DNA of 64,000 nucleotides. Origin: Brevibacillus centrosporus (GTDB lineage Bacteria > Bacillota > Bacilli > Brevibacillales > Brevibacillaceae). Position numbers and translations under genes: made by a program. Under the pieces are notes generated by a model. That model was not told the DNA's origin. It saw only the letters and a program-made list of their open reading frames with translations, and did not search any database. The stretch lies in the NCBI RefSeq assembly GCF_003710815.1, contig NZ_RHHP01000001.1, forward strand, positions 496,001-560,000, in the 5' to 3' direction. Below, in pieces: positions 8,881-17,195 of this stretch (positions are counted from its first letter, which is position 1; every line of letters begins with the position of its first letter).

Positions 8881-8917
8881 AAAACGAAAAAGCGCCCAAA
8901 AGGCGCTTTTCGTTTTT
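8881..8917. terminator. Strong bidirectional terminator
   Basis: AAAACGAAAAAGCGCC / GGCGCTTTTCGTTTTT hairpin with a short CAAAA loop, immediately after the Cys-rich gene on the minus strand. Confidence 0.85.
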
Positions 8918-8919
8918 GA

Positions 8920-9129
8920 TTAATATTTGCCGCCGTGGCCATAACCCGAAGAGGAACCATAACCGTCGTGCCCGCAGCTTCCACCATGGTGGCCACAGCT
9001 ACCATAGCTACTTCTGCACTCCGTTTTGTAAACAGGCTTATAGTAGCAGTGTTTCTTGTAGTATTTCTTCTTGCAGCATTTCCGAACGTGACATTTACAA
9101 TGAGAAGACCTTCTGCATCCGCAACCCAT
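8920..9129 (-). CDS. Small Cys/His/Tyr/Gly-rich protein, possibly a spore-coat component
   Basis: A 69-residue protein, starting MGCGCRRSSHCKCH, with at least nine cysteines in its N-terminal half, a Lys/Tyr-rich middle (CCKKKYYKKHCYY) and a Gly/His/Ser tail (GHHGGSCGHDGYG). The composition resembles small spore-coat and exosporium proteins that become crosslinked, and could also bind metals; neither is shown by the sequence. ATG at 9129 follows a GGGGGTG site six bases upstream. A strong terminator directly follows. Free-standing gene. Confidence 0.7.
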   Translation of the reverse strand: MGCGCRRSSHCKCHVRKCCKKKYYKKHCYYKPVYKTECRSSYGSCGHHGGSCGHDGYGSSSGYGHGGKY

Positions 9130-9252
9130 TACCTTCACCCCCTCTTAATCGGTACATCTACAAGGTATGTAGGTAATGAGGCATTGGCATGGACACCTGT
9201 CTAGTGCGTTTAGAAAATCAGCTTTTGTCCCGTCTTGGCAGCAGCAGGCAAA

Positions 9253-10167
9253 CTACGCATCCAGCTTAGCCCTGACTAAGCCTCGGGCATGTTTACGCCT
9301 TTCCGCCCACGCCACTCCCACGAGTACCAGGAGCCCTCCCACGATGGTTCTCCAGCTCATTTGCTCGCTTAAGAGCAGGATGGATGTCAGCACATTCAGT
9401 AGTGGTATGGCGTTTAAATAAATGCCCGCTTTGGCGGCAGGTATACGCTCTAAAGCCTTATTCCACATCAGGTAAGCGAGCATCGTGCAGCAGAGAACCA
9501 AGAACAAAAAGCTCATCACGGATTTCCCTGATGCAGAAGGCAGCCCGAAATGCCATGTCTCCCATGCGGCAAAAGGCAGGAGCATCGCACTGCCGAGCAA
9601 GAAGGTCAACGCGGTGAACAGCTCACTGGAAAGCTTTTCTTCCCCTTTGGGGCGCTTCAGCTGGACGACGTACACCGTCCAAATAAATTGCGAAGCCAGT
9701 ACCAAGAAATCTCCCCACAAGGAATGCGCCTGCTGCAAAGATTGCGGCTGAATCGTCACCATCAAGACACCGCCGATCCCGAGCACCAGACCGACCCATT
9801 GCGTGAGCAGGATCTGTTCTTTTAAGTACAAAGCAGCCAGCAAGAGAGTAAACAACGGCAGTGTAGCTGATATAATGCTGGCATTGACTCCACTGGTCAG
9901 CGAAATGCCATATGTATTCATCAAAAAATAACCGGCAACACCGGTAAAGGAAAGCATCGCAAGGCGCATCCACGGGATCGCCACAGCCTTTCCTGACACT
10001 CTGCCTCTGCGCAACCAGACCAGCGGTAAAAGCAGCAGACCCGCGAGTAAAAGCCGAAAAAACATCAAGGTAAAGGGCTGAACCGTATCTAAGGTCCATT
10101 TCATCGGAACAACAGTGAGGCCCCATAAAAAGACAGCACTGATCAGCATCAGGTAAGCTCGATTCAA
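9253..10167 (-). CDS. EamA/DMT family metabolite exporter
   Basis: A 304-residue inner-membrane protein with ten predicted helices in two EamA repeats. The first has FLWGLTVVPMKW and the second starts near residue 155 (LWGDFLVLASQFIWTVYVVQLKR). The PLFTLLLAALYLKEQ and PLLNVLTSILLLSEQMSW motifs end the helical bundles as in the drug/metabolite transporter superfamily. The substrate is unknown. It lies 49 bp after a GntR regulator on the same strand, so it is probably its target. Confidence 0.88.
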   Translation of the reverse strand: MNRAYLMLISAVFLWGLTVVPMKWTLDTVQPFTLMFFRLLLAGLLLLPLVWLRRGRVSGKAVAIPWMRLAMLSFTGVAGYFLMNTYGISLTSGVNASIISATLPLFTLLLAALYLKEQILLTQWVGLVLGIGGVLMVTIQPQSLQQAHSLWGDFLVLASQFIWTVYVVQLKRPKGEEKLSSELFTALTFLLGSAMLLPFAAWETWHFGLPSASGKSVMSFLFLVLCCTMLAYLMWNKALERIPAAKAGIYLNAIPLLNVLTSILLLSEQMSWRTIVGGLLVLVGVAWAERRKHARGLVRAKLDA

Positions 10168-10216
10168 AATAATCCTTCTCCTAATAACCGGTTAAAAGAA
10201 AAAATAAGGACTCGTC

Positions 10217-11164
10217 TTACTGTGTGACAATCTTGCGCAGCTCGTTAATCCCATGATGATCGGGGATTTCCTGATACTCTTTTACCTTTGGAAGTGTCAG
10301 CAAATGCGGTCTGGTCATATAGCCTGGCTTGGAAATATATACGACATCACAATTCGAGATCAACTCAAACACATCTGGGTGATTCGCTTCGATTGTCCGC
10401 AAATCCAAATGGGTAATACCCGCGTTATACAAATCATTGATCATTCCTGCTGCACCTCGGATTGTGGCACAGATCAAGCCGACTTTCGTATGCCGCGGAT
10501 AAGCTTCCATCGCTGGAATCACCGTCGTTGGATCCGGGATAAAATCGAGACTGACGAGAGGAGGCGACTCTTTTGGCAGCGTCTGCTTCATCATGCGCAG
10601 GTTTACAGAAGGGTGCGTCACAATCGCTTTATACTGCTGCAGGAAGCTCGGATCCCGCTCCAGCCTTTCGATAAAGTCTTCAAATGTACGTCCTTCCACC
10701 ATCGCGCTTGGCAGATGGTATTGCACGAGACGCAGGTATTCTGCCAGCTCCAGCTCGGTAAACCGGAGAAAGAGAACGGGAAACTGATTGATCTCTTGCA
10801 TGACGGAAGACAGCACACGGGTAAACTCGTCCATGGAATAACCCATGGCCTTTACTTTGTGCAACGTTTCTTTGGCTAAAAGCGCCAAGTGGGCAGGATT
10901 CCGGGTCAGGAGAGGATCATTTACCACATTGCTCACAATCGTTCCCCGACCTTGCCTGGAATCGACCATGCCTTCCTGCTGGAGACGCAGGTACACACTC
11001 CGTACGGTATTGTAGTTGATTTTCAGCTGCGCAGCCAGTTCTCGTACGGTCGGGAGCTGTTCGTTCGGCGGCAATTCGCCACTCCGAATCAAAGCAGCAA
11101 TCTGTTGAAACAATTGTTCGTGGTACGAAACATTGGAATCCTTTTGGAGTATCAATTTGATCAT
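10217..11164 (-). CDS. GntR family transcriptional regulator with a long C-terminal sensor region
   Basis: A 315-residue regulator. The N-terminal 75 residues are a GntR/YhcF-type winged helix (YHEQLFQQIAALIRSGELPPNEQLPTVRELAAQLKINYNTVRSVYLRLQQEGMV). The remaining 240 residues are not an aminotransferase or FCD domain; they have alternating strand/helix segments (PLVSLDFIPDPTTVIPAM, KVGLICATIRGAAG, NCDVVYISKPG) that recall a periplasmic-binding-like or response-type fold. AAGGAGAGGTG precedes the ATG. It probably governs the EamA exporter downstream. Confidence 0.85.
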   Translation of the reverse strand: MIKLILQKDSNVSYHEQLFQQIAALIRSGELPPNEQLPTVRELAAQLKINYNTVRSVYLRLQQEGMVDSRQGRGTIVSNVVNDPLLTRNPAHLALLAKETLHKVKAMGYSMDEFTRVLSSVMQEINQFPVLFLRFTELELAEYLRLVQYHLPSAMVEGRTFEDFIERLERDPSFLQQYKAIVTHPSVNLRMMKQTLPKESPPLVSLDFIPDPTTVIPAMEAYPRHTKVGLICATIRGAAGMINDLYNAGITHLDLRTIEANHPDVFELISNCDVVYISKPGYMTRPHLLTLPKVKEYQEIPDHHGINELRKIVTQ

Positions 11165-11305
11165 GAATTCACCTCTCCTTAGCTACTGAAATAATCGTAT
11201 ATGAATTCAGATTGTAACGTCAATAGATCCCGCAGGATGAAGGCACTGACTGCGGAAATACTAAGGCACGTGAAGATATAACTACACCATAAGGAAGGTG
11301 ACCTC

Positions 11306-11476
11306 ATGGGAGAACACAGTCGTTTTCGTGAAGGTGAAAAATCACCCAAAAATGCCGTTTACATGGAAATCGGTGAATCTGGTTCCAGTGTTCAGGACCC
11401 GATGATTATCGAATTAAGCCGTGGCGAAAAGTTCCCGGCTACGCGCAACAAAAACCGGGTATGGACACAGAAATAA
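11306..11476 (+). CDS. YjzC-like small protein
   Basis: A 56-residue protein read directly from the sequence: MGEHSRFREGEKSPKNAVYM at the start and ELSRGEKFPATRNKNRVWTQK at the end. The pattern of an N-terminal (F/R)-x-G-x-K-(A/S)-P, then YxEIGE(T/S)GS and a final basic W-x-x-K matches the Bacillus YjzC family, whose function is unknown. AAGGAAGGTG lies eight bases before the ATG and a terminator follows directly, so it is a complete single-gene unit. Confidence 0.75.
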   Translation: MGEHSRFREGEKSPKNAVYMEIGESGSSVQDPMIIELSRGEKFPATRNKNRVWTQK

Positions 11477-11490
11477 ACTAGTGAAATGGA

Positions 11491-11526
11491 AAGAACCAAC
11501 CTTTCCCCAAGGATCGGTTGGTTCTT
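11491..11526. terminator. Convergent-gene terminator
   Basis: AAGAACCAACC / GGTTGGTTCTT arms between the YjzC-like gene and the converging acidic-protein gene; usable by both strands. Confidence 0.75.
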
Positions 11527-11531
11527 GTGTT

Positions 11532-11780
11532 TCACACTTGTTCGTCTTCCTCGTCGTCTTCCTCTTCTTCGTCATCCTCGGCACTCACGTAAATAATAGC
11601 GACACCCAGACTTTCTAAAAGCTGCAAGACTTCCCGATTCAGCTCCTGATCCATGAGCAAGCCGAGGCTTTCTACCAGCTCCAGCTCCTCCAGATCACCT
11701 GTTTGCGCATCTTCAATCAACTCTATAATGTCCGTCATCTTCTTTTTTTCCAAGACTGCCATCAATTCTTCTGCTGTCAT
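11532..11780 (-). CDS. Small acidic protein resembling sigma-70 region 1.1
   Basis: An 82-residue protein starting MTAEELMAVLEKKK, mostly helical, with an ELVESLGLLMDQELNREVLQLLESLGVAIIYVS core and a C-terminal run of about 15 acidic residues. The order of helices, the closing (L/G)-G-V-x-I-x-(Y/V) strand and the acidic tail resemble region 1.1 of primary sigma factors, here without regions 1.2-4. That likeness is by eye and may be convergent. ATG at 11780 is chosen, nine bases after GAGGTG; a GTG four codons upstream overlaps that site. Confidence 0.6.
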   Translation of the reverse strand: MTAEELMAVLEKKKMTDIIELIEDAQTGDLEELELVESLGLLMDQELNREVLQLLESLGVAIIYVSAEDDEEEEDDEEDEQV

Positions 11781-11868
11781 ATATGTTCGCACCTCGTTTT
11801 CTACTCACTTTCCTATATAATAGTACATAACCAAACAGTTGAAAACCAAGCAGCGAGGTGGTTCACCG

Positions 11869-12405
11869 ATGTACCCCCAACCTTATCTGGATTACCTGGT
11901 TCAATTTCACGTCGAGCGTGACTATTTTGAATGCCATGAAATCCTTGAAGAATATTGGAAAAGCGTGCCACAGGAGCAGCGGCAAATCGTCTGGGTCGGC
12001 CTCATTCAGATTGCAGTAGGCCTCTACCATCAACGCCGCGGCAACCTGAACGGAGCGAAGAAAATGCTCACGAGTGCGCACTCTATTCTAGAGCATCATC
12101 CAGAAGACGTCCTGCGACTAGGCCTAGATCATGCTGCGCTCATGCTTCTGCTGGAAAAGCGCCTGGAAGAATTGAACAACGGGCTTTCTTACCACAGTAT
12201 GTCTCTGCCCATTCTTGCAGCTGACCTGCGTGAAGCCTATGAGCGTGCCTGCGCGCTTCGAGATGTTCCTGTGACCCGAGAAAGCGATTTGAACGATCAC
12301 TATCTGTTAAACAAACACACTCTTCGCGATCGCAGCGAAGTATTTGCTGAGAGAGCGCGCCAGCTTCAGCTGCGTGAACGTCAGCGTAGCGAGCCTGGCA
12401 GCTAA
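11869..12405 (+). CDS. DUF309 domain-containing protein
   Basis: A 178-residue protein of the DUF309 family; function unknown. It shows the family signature FHVERDYFECHEILEEYWK near residues 13-30, whose His/Glu pairs look like a metal or catalytic site. GLIQIAVGLYHQRRGNLNGAKKML (about 44-67) follows, then helices likely to be TPR-like. The C-terminal third is less conserved. The start at 11869 has GAGGTGG seven bases upstream. It is convergent with, and nearly touches, the KptA-like gene. Confidence 0.85.
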   Translation: MYPQPYLDYLVQFHVERDYFECHEILEEYWKSVPQEQRQIVWVGLIQIAVGLYHQRRGNLNGAKKMLTSAHSILEHHPEDVLRLGLDHAALMLLLEKRLEELNNGLSYHSMSLPILAADLREAYERACALRDVPVTRESDLNDHYLLNKHTLRDRSEVFAERARQLQLRERQRSEPGS

Positions 12406-12409
12406 CTGG

Positions 12410-12973
12410 CTACAGAAGCTGAAGATAATCAGGCGGTATGGCTTCGGAAAAGTAAAAGGGATCGGAATGAGAATACGGCACGCAAAGTCGGAAGAAGTGA
12501 ACGCCTGCTCGATACGCCGCTTCGGCTTGCACTTCGAAAAGTGACAAAGTATCACCCGGTGCTCCGATCGCCTCCCCTGTGTCTGCCAGTTGGACGTATT
12601 CACTGGCGATCGGCAAAAGCCCGCTGGCCTTTACTTGATGAATCAGCCTGCGATGGGTACCGTAGTAGAGGATCTTTGGTGGGGCTACTTCCGCCAGCCT
12701 GCCTTTCGTCTTCGTTGGCATAAATCCATGTGTAGCCCGGATCAGCACTCCTTGATCCCACTCCAATTGACGAGCAGGGTCGTTTTCCACGACCTCTCTG
12801 ATATCTGCTCGTGTCACCGTCTCCATTCCTTTCAGCGTTTGCAAGTAACCAAGCAATGCCCCGACCGGAGTATACCCGTATGTATCATAATAAAGCTGGT
12901 GATAATCGCTGTTCTGCCGCAGTATACTCAGCAGCCGTTTCCGAAGACGCGTATGTTCGTGACTCGTAAGCAT
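12410..12973 (-). CDS. Divergent KptA/Tpt1-like RNA 2'-phosphotransferase family protein
   Basis: The 187-residue protein has the KptA/Tpt1 two-lobe layout: an N-terminal winged-helix lobe (RLRKRLLSILRQNSD, then IREVVENDPARQLEWDQGVLIRA) and a C-terminal ADP-ribosyltransferase-like lobe (PPKILYYGTHRR ... IPPDYLQLL). Canonical enzymes use NAD+ to remove a 2'-phosphate from RNA. Here the Arg-His pair reads R19-Q20, LYHGT reads LYYGT (103-106), the HVHLS-like segment reads YVQLA, and the Arg that follows it seems missing (GAPGD). Only the first and third basic residues of the Arg-His-Arg-Arg set remain, so canonical activity is doubtful. ATG at 12973 follows GAGGGGGA. A CPBP gene lies 23 bp upstream. 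Confidence 0.8.
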   Translation of the reverse strand: MLTSHEHTRLRKRLLSILRQNSDYHQLYYDTYGYTPVGALLGYLQTLKGMETVTRADIREVVENDPARQLEWDQGVLIRATHGFMPTKTKGRLAEVAPPKILYYGTHRRLIHQVKASGLLPIASEYVQLADTGEAIGAPGDTLSLFEVQAEAAYRAGVHFFRLCVPYSHSDPFYFSEAIPPDYLQLL

Positions 12974-12996
12974 ATCCGGTCCCCCTCGCAAGCCTC

Positions 12997-13677
12997 TCAA
13001 AATATCCACCACAATACCGGAATGACAAGTCCCAGATCTGCCAGTAAATGGCTGAACCAAGTTGGATAGGCAGAGGGAAACCTCCCCTTCATCCACCCCC
13101 AAAAGCACCCAACCCCAAAAACCAGCAGAGTCATCAAGCATCCCCACCGGAAACCGAACAGGACCGTCAAAACCACGAGATGGTACAGACAATAAAAAAA
13201 GCTCGACAGCAGGATCCCTACGACCCTCGACATGACGACCAGGAAGCGCTGCAGGACAAATCCACGCCAAAAGAGTTCCTCCAATAAAGAATTCACGACC
13301 ACAAGATACAGTGAAAACCACCAGATCCAGCGGCTGTTGAGGCCCCATAGCTCCAATACCTGGCGTACTGTTTCCGTTCGCCCCTCGGTTCGCAGCAGCA
13401 CCCAGATGCCTATAGAAGCTCCCAGAAACAGTACGATCCCGCTGGTCACTCCGAAAAGAACGCCTCTGTGTTCCATCTGCCCCCAGGCAAATTGCCAGCT
13501 TTCTTGCAAACTGCCCTCCCACCAGCCATGCAGGACTGGAATGCACATGCACACGACCAAATGAAAGCAGACAAAAGTAACAAACAAGCTTTGTTTTTCC
13601 ACTAAGCCGTAAAAAATCGTCAAGGTGGCAGTAAATCCGTAACCGATCAGTAGCAGTAACGACCGTTTATACGCCAA
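12997..13677 (-). CDS. CPBP (Abi/CaaX-like) family intramembrane metalloprotease
   Basis: A 226-residue polytopic membrane protein with six or more helices. It carries the CPBP motifs EELFWRG (motif 1, with the catalytic Glu pair and Arg), FYCLYHL (motif 2 His) and SHLLADLG (motif 3 His). The family includes bacteriocin self-immunity and prenyl-protease-like enzymes. The TTG start at 13677 is preferred since AAGGGGG lies nine bases upstream; an ATG at 13716 in the same frame has a weaker site, and a still longer open frame runs antisense through the next gene. It is followed after 23 bp by the KptA-like gene. Confidence 0.82.
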   Translation of the reverse strand: MAYKRSLLLLIGYGFTATLTIFYGLVEKQSLFVTFVCFHLVVCMCIPVLHGWWEGSLQESWQFAWGQMEHRGVLFGVTSGIVLFLGASIGIWVLLRTEGRTETVRQVLELWGLNSRWIWWFSLYLVVVNSLLEELFWRGFVLQRFLVVMSRVVGILLSSFFYCLYHLVVLTVLFGFRWGCLMTLLVFGVGCFWGWMKGRFPSAYPTWFSHLLADLGLVIPVLWWIF

Positions 13678-13870
13678 AAAGCCTAGCCCCCTTATCCCGA
13701 GTGGAAGAAAACGCATGCCGGGTTCATCACACCTGCCGTCTGTAATCGGTTTAGTTTTCCCCTCACCCGCTGCCTGCATACCACTCATCACCGTGAATAT
13801 ACAAATGATTCCGTAAATGCTATACTGTGGGATGCCCGTTTGGCAAAATTTTTTTAAAATGGAGGCCCTC

Positions 13871-15070
13871 ATGTTGTGGCGAAACCGAACTTTCCTATTG
13901 CTAATGACAGGTGAGGTAGTCGCTGGCGCAGGTATGTGGATTTCCATCATCGCCAATCTGCAGTTCATGCAGAGCTTGATCCCTTCCGAGACGGTAAAGG
14001 CCCTGGTTCTGATGTGTGGATTGGTCGTCAGCATCTTGCTCTCACCAAAAGCTGGCGTGATCATCGACATGTACGACAAAGGCAAGATCATGATGCTGGC
14101 CAGTCTGATTCGCTGTCTCAGCCCGGTCTTTATGTTTCCAGCGCTCGCGAATGATTCGCTCGTCTGGATGATCGTCTCCCTCATCGTCATGCAGTGCTCC
14201 GCTGCCTTTTATTTTCCCACCGTGCAAGCGTCACTGCCCGCCATCCTGTCTAAAGACGAGCTTCTGAAAGCAAACAGTATCTATCTGAACATCTCTACCC
14301 TGTCCCGGATCGGAGGTACCGCAATCGGGGGTGTTCTGGTCGTTTCGATGGATCTGTCCATGCTCTATGTCTGTTCGATCATCGCGTATGCTGTCCTGGC
14401 TGTGGTGACCCTGTTTTTGCGCATTCCTCCGATCACTTCCCGCCGTATGAAAGAAAAGGTGGAATTTCGCGAGGTTCTGACCATCTCCCGGCAAGATCCC
14501 GCTCTCTTCGTCGGGCTGATCAATAATGGACTTGTCACTCTGTTCCTTGGTGGAGTCAACCTGATGATTCTGAATCTAAGTACCCTTCAGAATGAACCAC
14601 AGCTCATGGGATGGATCTACATGGCAGAAGGGTTTAGCATTTTTGTCGGCGGCTTGCTCGCCAAGCGTTGGATCGGCAACAAAAATCTGATGGCATCCTC
14701 GACTTTGATGCTCATCTTTTTCGGAATCTCGCAGTACGGTATGTCTTTTGCTTCACAAAAAGTCATGATCCTCGCTTCGTTCGCCGTATTCGGCTTCATC
14801 GTCGCATTCTTTTTCCCTGTTACCGCTACGATCTTTCAAAAGCGGCTGCCCGAGCATCAGCAGGGTCGATTCTTTTCCTTTAAAAGCATGCTCGACCGCA
14901 GCTTTTTCCTGATCGCCCTCGGCGTCACCGGCGTTGGCCTCGACCTCATGGGCATATCTGGCTACTTGCTTTGCATCGGCACACTGACCATTCTCTTCGG
15001 AGTAGGTACGTATTGGTACAGCAAAAAGCACAAGCTGGATGTACGCGCACATGATGAAGCCGCAGCTTGA
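13871..15070 (+). CDS. Major facilitator superfamily transporter
   Basis: A 399-residue membrane protein with about twelve helices: MLWRNRTFLLLMTGEVVAGAG start, a loop-2-like GVIIDMYDKGKIM motif after the second helix, and paired six-helix halves. It resembles MFS exporters of the macrolide-efflux/enterobactin-exporter type (NRTFLLL start), but the substrate is unknown. GGAGG five bases before 13871 fixes the start; an upstream in-frame ATG lacks such a site. It is divergent from the CPBP/KptA-like pair. Confidence 0.88.
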   Translation: MLWRNRTFLLLMTGEVVAGAGMWISIIANLQFMQSLIPSETVKALVLMCGLVVSILLSPKAGVIIDMYDKGKIMMLASLIRCLSPVFMFPALANDSLVWMIVSLIVMQCSAAFYFPTVQASLPAILSKDELLKANSIYLNISTLSRIGGTAIGGVLVVSMDLSMLYVCSIIAYAVLAVVTLFLRIPPITSRRMKEKVEFREVLTISRQDPALFVGLINNGLVTLFLGGVNLMILNLSTLQNEPQLMGWIYMAEGFSIFVGGLLAKRWIGNKNLMASSTLMLIFFGISQYGMSFASQKVMILASFAVFGFIVAFFFPVTATIFQKRLPEHQQGRFFSFKSMLDRSFFLIALGVTGVGLDLMGISGYLLCIGTLTILFGVGTYWYSKKHKLDVRAHDEAAA

Positions 15071-15170
15071 AAACCTAGAAAAAGGGAAAGCATGTAAGAT
15101 CCTTTACCTACATTCCGACAATAGTGTATGATATGAGTATCAGCTCGAAAATTGTTGGAGGGATTCTTCC

Positions 15171-15650
15171 ATGCAAATACTGTCATCGACGGCACTGGGT
15201 ATCCTGGTGCCTCTCATCATGGCCACGGTGGTCATCTTTTTGCGCATGCGCCGGCAGAAAAAGCCCGTGTCCGCAAAAAGCATCATCTTGCCGCCCTTTT
15301 TTATGGCTACTGGCTTTGCAATGTTTTTCTTTCCAGAAGCGGCAACTCCCCCGATGTACGACTTTACCGCCTTTCTCGTGGGTGTAGTATTTTCCGTTCC
15401 CCTGATCATGACCTCCCGCTTCGAGATCGTCGGGCAGGATGTTTATCTGAAGCGCTCTAAAGCGTTTTTTATTATCTTGATGGGGCTTCTGATCATCCGC
15501 CTGATCATCAAGCTGGTGATTAACGATTCGTTTACTCCCATCCAAACAGGCGGCCTGTTCTTCCTGCTCGCTTTTGGAATGCTGGTGCCGTGGCGAATCG
15601 CGATGCTGTACATGTACCGCCAATTGACGAAGAAAACATATGGTACGTAA
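15171..15650 (+). CDS. ccdC: CcdC family protein (cytochrome c biogenesis-associated, DUF1453)
   Basis: A 159-residue membrane protein with four to five helices. It contains RMRRQKKPVSAKSIILPPFFMATGFAMFFFPE, then DFTAFLVGVVFSVPLIMTSRFEIVGQDVYLKRSKAF, the signature of CcdC proteins found with ccdA genes in Bacillus. No ccdA lies in this window, so a role in cytochrome c maturation is inferred from family only. GGAGGG is eight bases from the ATG and a bidirectional terminator follows. Confidence 0.85.
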   Translation: MQILSSTALGILVPLIMATVVIFLRMRRQKKPVSAKSIILPPFFMATGFAMFFFPEAATPPMYDFTAFLVGVVFSVPLIMTSRFEIVGQDVYLKRSKAFFIILMGLLIIRLIIKLVINDSFTPIQTGGLFFLLAFGMLVPWRIAMLYMYRQLTKKTYGT

Positions 15651-15667
15651 CAACTGAACGAGAAGAC

Positions 15668-15707
15668 AAAAAGCGAGGTCTCCACATCTGGGAACTCTCG
15701 CTTTTTT
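15668..15707. terminator. Bidirectional terminator after ccdC
   Basis: AAAAAGCGAG / CTCGCTTTTTT arms; serves ccdC on plus and the permease remnants on minus. Confidence 0.8.
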
Positions 15708-15710
15708 CTA

Positions 15711-16010
15711 TTAATCTTTGGCCTTGGCCAGCAAATACAAGAAATACGGAGCACCGATAATCGCGACGACGATCCCCGTAGGAATCTCGGAAGGCTGTAA
15801 AATCCAGCGCCCAAGCGTATCTGCCGTAATCTCCAGCAAGGCTCCACAAAGGGCTGCTGCCGGCAACAAAACCTCGTGACGAGGGCCAACCAAACGACGT
15901 GCCAAATGCGGCCCAATCAGACCTACAAACCCGATGCCTCCGCTGACAGCCACGCACGAAGCCGCCAAGCCTACAGCGGCAGCCGGAATTCATGCTGTCG
16001 TTTGCTGCAT
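15711..16010 (-). pseudogene. Remnant of a FecCD-type siderophore ABC permease (FhuG/FecD-like)
   Basis: The last 90 or so residues of a FecCD permease are intact: [27 protein letters not shown] then [17 protein letters not shown] up to the stop at 15711. Upstream this frame meets a stop at 15990-15992. A good ribosome site and ATG remain at 16010, but the reading from it is only MQQTTA then stop. This fits an internal deletion of some 230 codons that joined the first codons of the gene to its C-terminal third out of frame, near the GAATTC at about 15986-15991. It cannot make a functional permease. Confidence 0.8.
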
Positions 16011-16013
16011 CGC

Positions 16014-16226
16014 TTACAACCCCCTTCCCTGTTTGCGCGCAAGGCAGAGGAAAAACGGAACCCCGATCAGCGCAATCAGCGCCCCCATCGGAGTTTCGAA
16101 CGGCGGATTTACCATCCGTGCCGCCAAGTCAGCAAAAACGACCAGCAAGCTGCCCAATACAGCCGAGCACGGAATGACCAAGGCGGGTATGGCCCAGCTC
16201 GTCCCAAATAGACGGACCTGGTCCAT
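16014..16226 (-). pseudogene. C-terminal remnant of a second FecCD-type permease (FhuB/FecC-like)
   Basis: About 70 residues matching the end of FecCD permeases (RLFGTSWAIPALVIPCSAVLGSLL ... PMGALIALIGVPFFLCLAR) reach a stop at 16014. This lies four bases before the start codon left over from the neighbouring remnant, as expected for adjacent permease genes of one operon. Everything upstream of about 16226, including the N-terminal two thirds, is missing and the sequence passes directly into the 3' end of the glyoxalase-like gene. The ATP-binding and solute-binding genes of the system are also absent here. Confidence 0.78.
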
Positions 16227-16245
16227 ACTCGCCTTGACTACTTGC

Positions 16246-17058
16246 CTAGCATGGAAGAAGCGTGTACATTCCGCCAAGTACGACATCTTGGGCTTCCTTG
16301 CTCTCTGTGCATACCTTCACGGCAAATGGCCGCTCCCCTCTAGCTTGCAGAGCGTTGCTCGCCTGCCCTGAACCGACCGGCTGACATAGCGTAATCGAGC
16401 TTCCGAGTATCTCCAGCTGCCGGCATTTTGCTCCCAGTTGTTCATCTGTAAAAACCTCGCTGCTCTCCCAGCCAAACCAAAGCTGCCACCTGCCCACAGC
16501 TTCCTCCAGATCAGATACGGCATAGCAAACGGACTGGATCGACTTGGCTCCGTTGGCATGCGGGGCTATGACCCCTCGACTCGTCAAGTCTTTCACCCGT
16601 TCCTCATCCGACTCTTCCCACTCGATGAGAAACGGCGGCTGCAGAGCGCTATCGGGATCGTCGAGGAACAGCATTCTCCAGCGAATCGTAGAACCATCTT
16701 CCCGCATTCGGCTTCCTGCCACTGGTCCAGTGACTTTCAATCCTGTTTGACGCAGCCGGTTCGCCCATTCATCCATTTGCCGTGTGCGAAGCGCAATCTG
16801 CCCAAGCCCCTCTCCCCGCTTCTGATCAGCTACCAGCTGCCGAATCAGCGGATTCTCGGACTCCTTCGCCAAGGCTTGCCGCTCGACAGCTAAAAACTCC
16901 ACATACGTCAGCCCAAAGTAGCTCAAGCTATTCCAGGTGCCCCACATTGCATGCCTGCCTCCCGCTACGGCATGGTACCCTTTTGTCCGAAATTGTTCTG
17001 TTGCCTCCGCAGGGGCGCGATGCACAAAATGAACAATGTGATCCAAAGCTAAATCCAC
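16246..17058 (-). CDS. VOC/glyoxalase-like domain protein
   Basis: A 270-residue protein with the glyoxalase-like PF13468 layout. It begins DLALDHIVHFVHRAPAEATEQFRTKGYHAVAGGRHAMWGTWNSLSYFGLTYVEFLAVE (metal-ligand His and Glu candidates), has a middle FLIEWEES segment, and a second betaalphabetabetabeta half (QSVCYAVSDLEEAVGRWQLWFG) ending SITLCQPVG. The substrate is unknown. The C-terminus (VVLGGMYTLLPC) lies next to the truncated permease remnant, so the last residues could have been altered by the deletion, though the gene looks complete in length. Confidence 0.82.
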   Translation of the reverse strand: MDLALDHIVHFVHRAPAEATEQFRTKGYHAVAGGRHAMWGTWNSLSYFGLTYVEFLAVERQALAKESENPLIRQLVADQKRGEGLGQIALRTRQMDEWANRLRQTGLKVTGPVAGSRMREDGSTIRWRMLFLDDPDSALQPPFLIEWEESDEERVKDLTSRGVIAPHANGAKSIQSVCYAVSDLEEAVGRWQLWFGWESSEVFTDEQLGAKCRQLEILGSSITLCQPVGSGQASNALQARGERPFAVKVCTESKEAQDVVLGGMYTLLPC

Positions 17059-17195
17059 GCGCTCTCACCTCTGTCCTCTCCTGAAAAACATTTTGTTCAT
17101 TGTACTTCTTCTCCCATGAAAAGGAAAGACAGGAGGAAGCATGGTATAATGGACGAATGTTTCGACAAACGATGTCTTATTCGACAGGAGGAATC

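Noticed and set aside
13717..14190. N-terminal extension of the CPBP frame
   Set aside because: This part is antisense to the MFS gene and has no membrane-protein or signal-peptide sense; the strong ribosome site is at 13677.
15984..15994. GAATTC at the deletion joint as a cloning artefact
   Set aside because: A six-base match occurs by chance; the rest of the region reads as natural decay and the flanks show no vector sequence.
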